Shown piece after piece: positions 61,204 through 64,000 of a DNA stretch of 64,000 nucleotides (the first letter of the stretch is position 1; each line of letters begins with the position of its first letter). Source of the stretch: an uncultured Sutterella sp. (GTDB lineage Bacteria > Pseudomonadota > Gammaproteobacteria > Burkholderiales > Burkholderiaceae_F); NCBI GenBank assembly GCA_900542805.1, contig UQOW01000004.1, positions 37,110 to 101,109 on the forward strand, in the 5' to 3' direction. The notes beneath the pieces were generated by a model that saw only the letters and a program-made list of their open reading frames with translations, did no database searches and was not told the DNA's origin. The position numbers and the translations under genes were made by a program.

Positions 61204-62460
61204 ATGAACCTACCTTTTGAACTACTCATCGGCCTGAGGTACACACGAGCCGGACGACGCGGGCGGCGCAAAGACGGCTTTATGAGTTTTATCTCGACGA
61301 TTTCGGTCGCTTCCATTGCCTTAGGTGTTATGGCCCTGATCATCGTTTTGTCGGTCATGAACGGTTTTCAAAAGGAAGTCCGTGACAGGATGCTCTCGGT
61401 CCTTTCGCACGTCGAGGTGGTGCATATCACGGGGAGCATCCCCGATTGGAAAGCGCTTTCGGAAACGATTCTGACGGAAAAACACACCGTGGCTTGCGCG
61501 CCGTACGTGGCCGGTCAGGGGCTATTGAATCGTCGCGGGAACTTACGAGGCATTGCACTGCGCGGAATCGATCCGACCTACGAGCCGCAGGTAAGCGACG
61601 TAGCCAAAACGCTCGGAGAAAGTACGCTTTCGGCACTGAAATCCGGAGACTTCGGCGTCATTCTCGGACGCGACTTAGCGCGCCTGCTACGCGTCAACGT
61701 GGGCGACAAAGTCACCCTGATTGTTGCCAAGGGAAACACGACACCGGCAGGCTTTGTTCCCCGCATGAAACAGATGACCGTCAAGGGTCTTTTTCAGTCC
61801 GGACATTACGAATTTGACAGCACGCTTGTCTTTACGCATATCGACGATGCGGCGGCACTCTTTCGAACAGGGGGGCCGACGGGAATCCGCGTCAAGCTCG
61901 ACAACATCAACTTGGCACCCTCGGTCACGCAGCACCTTCTGATGACGCTTCCGGCCGACTACTACGCCACGGACTGGACACGTCAAAACAAAACCTGGTT
62001 TGCGGCCGTCCAAGTCGAAAAACGCATGATGGCCGTCATCCTCTTTTTAATCGTGCTCGTAGGCTCCTTCGGACTGGTGTCTACCCTTGTAATGACCGTG
62101 ACGGAAAAGCAATCGGATATCGCGATTTTGCGCACCTTAGGCGCCTCGCCCCAATCGATTATGACCATCTTTGTTATCCAAGGATGCATCGTCGGGTTAA
62201 TCGGGGTTCTTTTAGGTACAGGCTTAGGTCTTGCGATTTCCTGCAACTTAGATGTGATTGTCCCTGCCATCGAGCATCTTTTCGGGGTTGAATTCTTGCC
62301 GCGTGAGATTTATTTCATCAGTCAGATGCCGAGCGACCCGAGAGCCTCGGACATCGTCCCGATTGCCATCGTGAGTTTCCTCGCAAGTCTTTTAGCTACC
62401 CTTTACCCGTCTTGGCGTGCAGCCCGGACACATCCCGCACAGGCCCTGCGTCATGAATGA
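61204..62460 (+). CDS. lolC: Lipoprotein-releasing ABC permease LolC/LolE
   Basis: 418 residues, four transmembrane helices: about 25-50, then three near 276-300, 320-345 and 378-402. The N-terminal IGLRYTRAGRRGRRKDGFMS and FISTISVASIALGVMALIIV are LolC/E signatures. The long periplasmic loop (about 50-270) contains ALRGIDPTYEPQVSDVAK. The C-terminal ends in SWRAARTHPAQALRHE. A single permease gene followed by lolD suggests a homodimeric LolF-like transporter, as in many betaproteobacteria. Confidence 0.92.
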   Translation: MNLPFELLIGLRYTRAGRRGRRKDGFMSFISTISVASIALGVMALIIVLSVMNGFQKEVRDRMLSVLSHVEVVHITGSIPDWKALSETILTEKHTVACAPYVAGQGLLNRRGNLRGIALRGIDPTYEPQVSDVAKTLGESTLSALKSGDFGVILGRDLARLLRVNVGDKVTLIVAKGNTTPAGFVPRMKQMTVKGLFQSGHYEFDSTLVFTHIDDAAALFRTGGPTGIRVKLDNINLAPSVTQHLLMTLPADYYATDWTRQNKTWFAAVQVEKRMMAVILFLIVLVGSFGLVSTLVMTVTEKQSDIAILRTLGASPQSIMTIFVIQGCIVGLIGVLLGTGLGLAISCNLDVIVPAIEHLFGVEFLPREIYFISQMPSDPRASDIVPIAIVSFLASLLATLYPSWRAARTHPAQALRHE

Positions 62461-63139
62461 AGCCATTTGTGTTGAAAATCTCGTTAAAACGTACGATGAC
62501 GGAGCCGGCATCCGAACACCGGTTTTAAAGGGCGTGAGTTTTTCGGTCTCAACCGGTGAAATTATCGCCGTCATCGGGGCTTCGGGTTCCGGCAAAAGTA
62601 CGCTTTTGCATGCGCTCGGGGGTTTGGATTCCATCGACTCGGGAACAATTACCATTGCCGGAAAGACCCTCTCTAAGCTAACCGATGCCGAGCGCGATAC
62701 TTTGCGAAACCATCACCTCGGATTTGTGTATCAGTTTCACCATCTGTTGCCGGAATTTACGGCCTTAGAAAACGTTGCCATGCCCCTTTGGATTCGGCGT
62801 CTCCCCAAGAGCATTGCCCTTGCGTGCTCCGAGCGTGTATTAGCTGATATCGGGCTAAAGGACCGTATGCACTTTCTTCCGAGTCAACTTTCCGGAGGAG
62901 AACGCCAGAGAGTGGCTATTGCACGAGCCATCGTCGGCGAGCCCGATTGCATTCTCGCAGACGAACCGACGGGAAACCTCGATGAAGAAACCGCCTCCGG
63001 CGTCTTTACCTGTTTTCTACGCTTAGCGCGTGAGCGCAGTACCGCTATTGTTATTGTCACGCACGACAAGTCCATTGCCAAGCGTTGCGACAGGATTATT
63101 CGTCTGGAAAACGGCCGGATTATTCCGGTGGTCGATTAA
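62453..63139 (+). CDS. lolD: Lipoprotein-releasing ABC ATPase LolD
   Basis: 228 residues from ATG 62453, overlapping the permease by 8 bases. Walker A GASGSGKST, Q-loop VYQFHHLLPEFTALENVAMP, signature LSGGERQRVAIARAI, Walker B CILADEPTGNLDEETA, switch His in VTHDKSIA. The LolD/MacB subgroup is supported by the permease partner and the FQFHHLLPE-like Q-loop. Confidence 0.95.
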   Translation: MNEAICVENLVKTYDDGAGIRTPVLKGVSFSVSTGEIIAVIGASGSGKSTLLHALGGLDSIDSGTITIAGKTLSKLTDAERDTLRNHHLGFVYQFHHLLPEFTALENVAMPLWIRRLPKSIALACSERVLADIGLKDRMHFLPSQLSGGERQRVAIARAIVGEPDCILADEPTGNLDEETASGVFTCFLRLARERSTAIVIVTHDKSIAKRCDRIIRLENGRIIPVVD

Positions 63140-63142
63140 GCA

Positions 63143-63949
63143 ATGGCCCCGTTAATCGACACTCACAATCACATCGACGCACCAATCTTTGATGCGGACC
63201 GCGATGTTCTTATCCGAGAGGCTAAAGACGCGGGTGTTATCGATGCCCTTATCTGTTCGGGTATTCCCGGCACCTGGGAAAAAACTCGCGCCGTTGCTCA
63301 TCAGGCTGCCTGGCACTATGCCTTAGGGGTTCATCCGCTTTATGTCGGAGATGTACCTGACCCGAAGGCTCTTTTAGAAAAACTCAATGGGCGCGTTGAG
63401 TCACTTCTTACGGATACGCTTTTTGCCGCCGTCGGGGAAATCGGATTGGATGGCTTTGTCCCCGGACTTGATGCGGAAAAAATGATGACGCTCTTTCGAG
63501 AGCAACTGAAGATTGCCGCCCACTTTCATCTTCCCGTGAGTGTCCACGCCAGACACTGCGTTGATTTCGTGTCTCGGGAGCTTTTTCGTATTCGACCCGC
63601 CGGCGGCGTTGTTCACGCCTTTAACGGCTCTATCGAGCAAGCCAAACGCCTAGTGGATCTCGGGATGAAACTCGGATTCGGCGGCGCTTTAACGTACACG
63701 GGAAGCAAGCGTATTCGGCGGATTTTCACAGAGCTTTCGGATACGGATTTCGTGCTAGAAACCGATGCACCTGATATGCCAGGCGCTTGGCGACGCCAAG
63801 CATCCGATACCCGCACCCACGTGAGCGACATCACGCAGGTTCTCGAGTGTGCCGCCGCACTACGAGGCACAGATCCGGAAACGTTGGCCCTTCTTGCAAC
63901 GCAAAACGCCCGAGCAGCCTTCCCGAGAATGACCTTAGGGAAAATTTGA
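63143..63949 (+). CDS. TatD-family metal-dependent hydrolase
   Basis: 268 residues. Metal-binding IDTHNHIDAPIF at the start (His8, His10), then ALGVHPLYV, VGEIGLDGFVP (Glu), LPVSVHARHC, GGVVHAFNGSIEQAKRL and the C-terminal VLETDAPDM. These are TatD DNase motifs. Resembles YjjV/YcfH. It follows lolD by three bases. The TGA stop lies inside the TTGA that marks the edge of a probable insertion element, so the C-terminus may have been slightly altered. Confidence 0.92.
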   Translation: MAPLIDTHNHIDAPIFDADRDVLIREAKDAGVIDALICSGIPGTWEKTRAVAHQAAWHYALGVHPLYVGDVPDPKALLEKLNGRVESLLTDTLFAAVGEIGLDGFVPGLDAEKMMTLFREQLKIAAHFHLPVSVHARHCVDFVSRELFRIRPAGGVVHAFNGSIEQAKRLVDLGMKLGFGGALTYTGSKRIRRIFTELSDTDFVLETDAPDMPGAWRRQASDTRTHVSDITQVLECAAALRGTDPETLALLATQNARAAFPRMTLGKI

Positions 63950-64000
63950 CTTCCTCCTCGCCCTGAAGGACGAGGATTCCCTACTGAGTCACGGGGCAAG
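63946..64000 (-). mobile_element. Likely end of an IS200/IS605-family element (window edge)
   Basis: Directly after tatD the sequence reads TTGACTTCCTCCTCG, CCCTGAAGGA, CGAGGATTCCCTAC. This is the conserved right-end hairpin of IS605/IS1341-type elements, read on the minus strand as GTAGGGAATCCTCG...CGAGGAGGAAG-TCAA. The 5-bp CCTCG/CGAGG stem and flanking TTCC/GGAA are diagnostic by familiarity. The TnpB-type gene and guide RNA would lie beyond the window. No transposase is seen here. Confidence 0.6.

Overview
Organism. The window looks like the chromosome of an anaerobic or microaerobic betaproteobacterium, most likely of the Sutterellaceae type (Sutterella/Parasutterella-like, order Burkholderiales). 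Support: the rimP-nusA-infB-rbfA-truB order, moderate GC, an FNR regulator with an oxygen-independent HemN beside it, Feo ferrous-iron uptake, a TtrS/TtrR-like two-component pair, DASS-type and GntP-like carboxylate permeases, and an rpmB-rpmG pair. The family-level assignment is inference; no 16S gene is present. Layout. 1-275: decayed ATPase fragment. 272-10115 (minus): translation/RNA operon rimP-nusA-infB-rbfA-truB-typA-ychJ-dusA, with a strong promoter and a structured, terminator-bearing leader. 10146-12148 (minus): scpB-rluB. 12389-13560: tRNA-Ser(CGA) and a histone-H1-like Lys/Ala repeat protein. 13664-17327 (minus): permease, an unrecognised 411-residue protein and asparaginase, apparently a catabolic cassette. 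17627-20229: RhlE-type helicase, tRNA-Ile2(CAU), an unknown Lys-rich protein and tRNA-Arg(ACG). 20310-23539: a decay zone holding a periplasmic-protein pseudogene with two in-frame stops, colinear remnants of an aryl-polyene-type cluster (methyltransferase, ketosynthase-like factor, thioesterase, LolA-like), an intact lipoprotein gene and a broken ATPase. 23597-26911 (minus): amidase, YolD-like protein and Y-family polymerase. 27094-36563: valS, unknown gene, htpX, darP, a MogA-esterase fusion, asd, tsaD. 36536-39445: feoABC under two Fur boxes. 39571-42320: TtrSR-like pair and a divergent 31-residue membrane microprotein. 42321-50200: hemN-sbcB-hydroxyacid dehydrogenase operon divergent from fnr, then a MATE exporter and purF. 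50279-57144: purC, DASS permease, fba, dgkA, purE, Sua5-type tsaC, murI. 57119-63949: thioesterase, rpmB-rpmG, HAD protein, ispH, ogt, ybaK, lolC-lolD, tatD. The last ~55 bases look like the end of an IS200/IS605-family element. How the genes work together. Most of the window is housekeeping: translation initiation and ribosome/tRNA maturation, purine synthesis (purF, purC, purE), t6A synthesis (tsaC, tsaD), cell wall and isoprenoids (murI, asd, ispH) and lipoprotein export (lolCD). Anaerobic lifestyle shows in tandem FNR boxes between hemN and fnr and in the Fur-controlled feo operon. The accessory and least-understood parts are the permease/unknown/asparaginase cassette, the 20.3-23.5 kb decay zone, the MogA-esterase fusion, the microprotein beside TtrSR, and the structured rimP leader. 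I found no CRISPR array, rRNA gene or complete mobile element.
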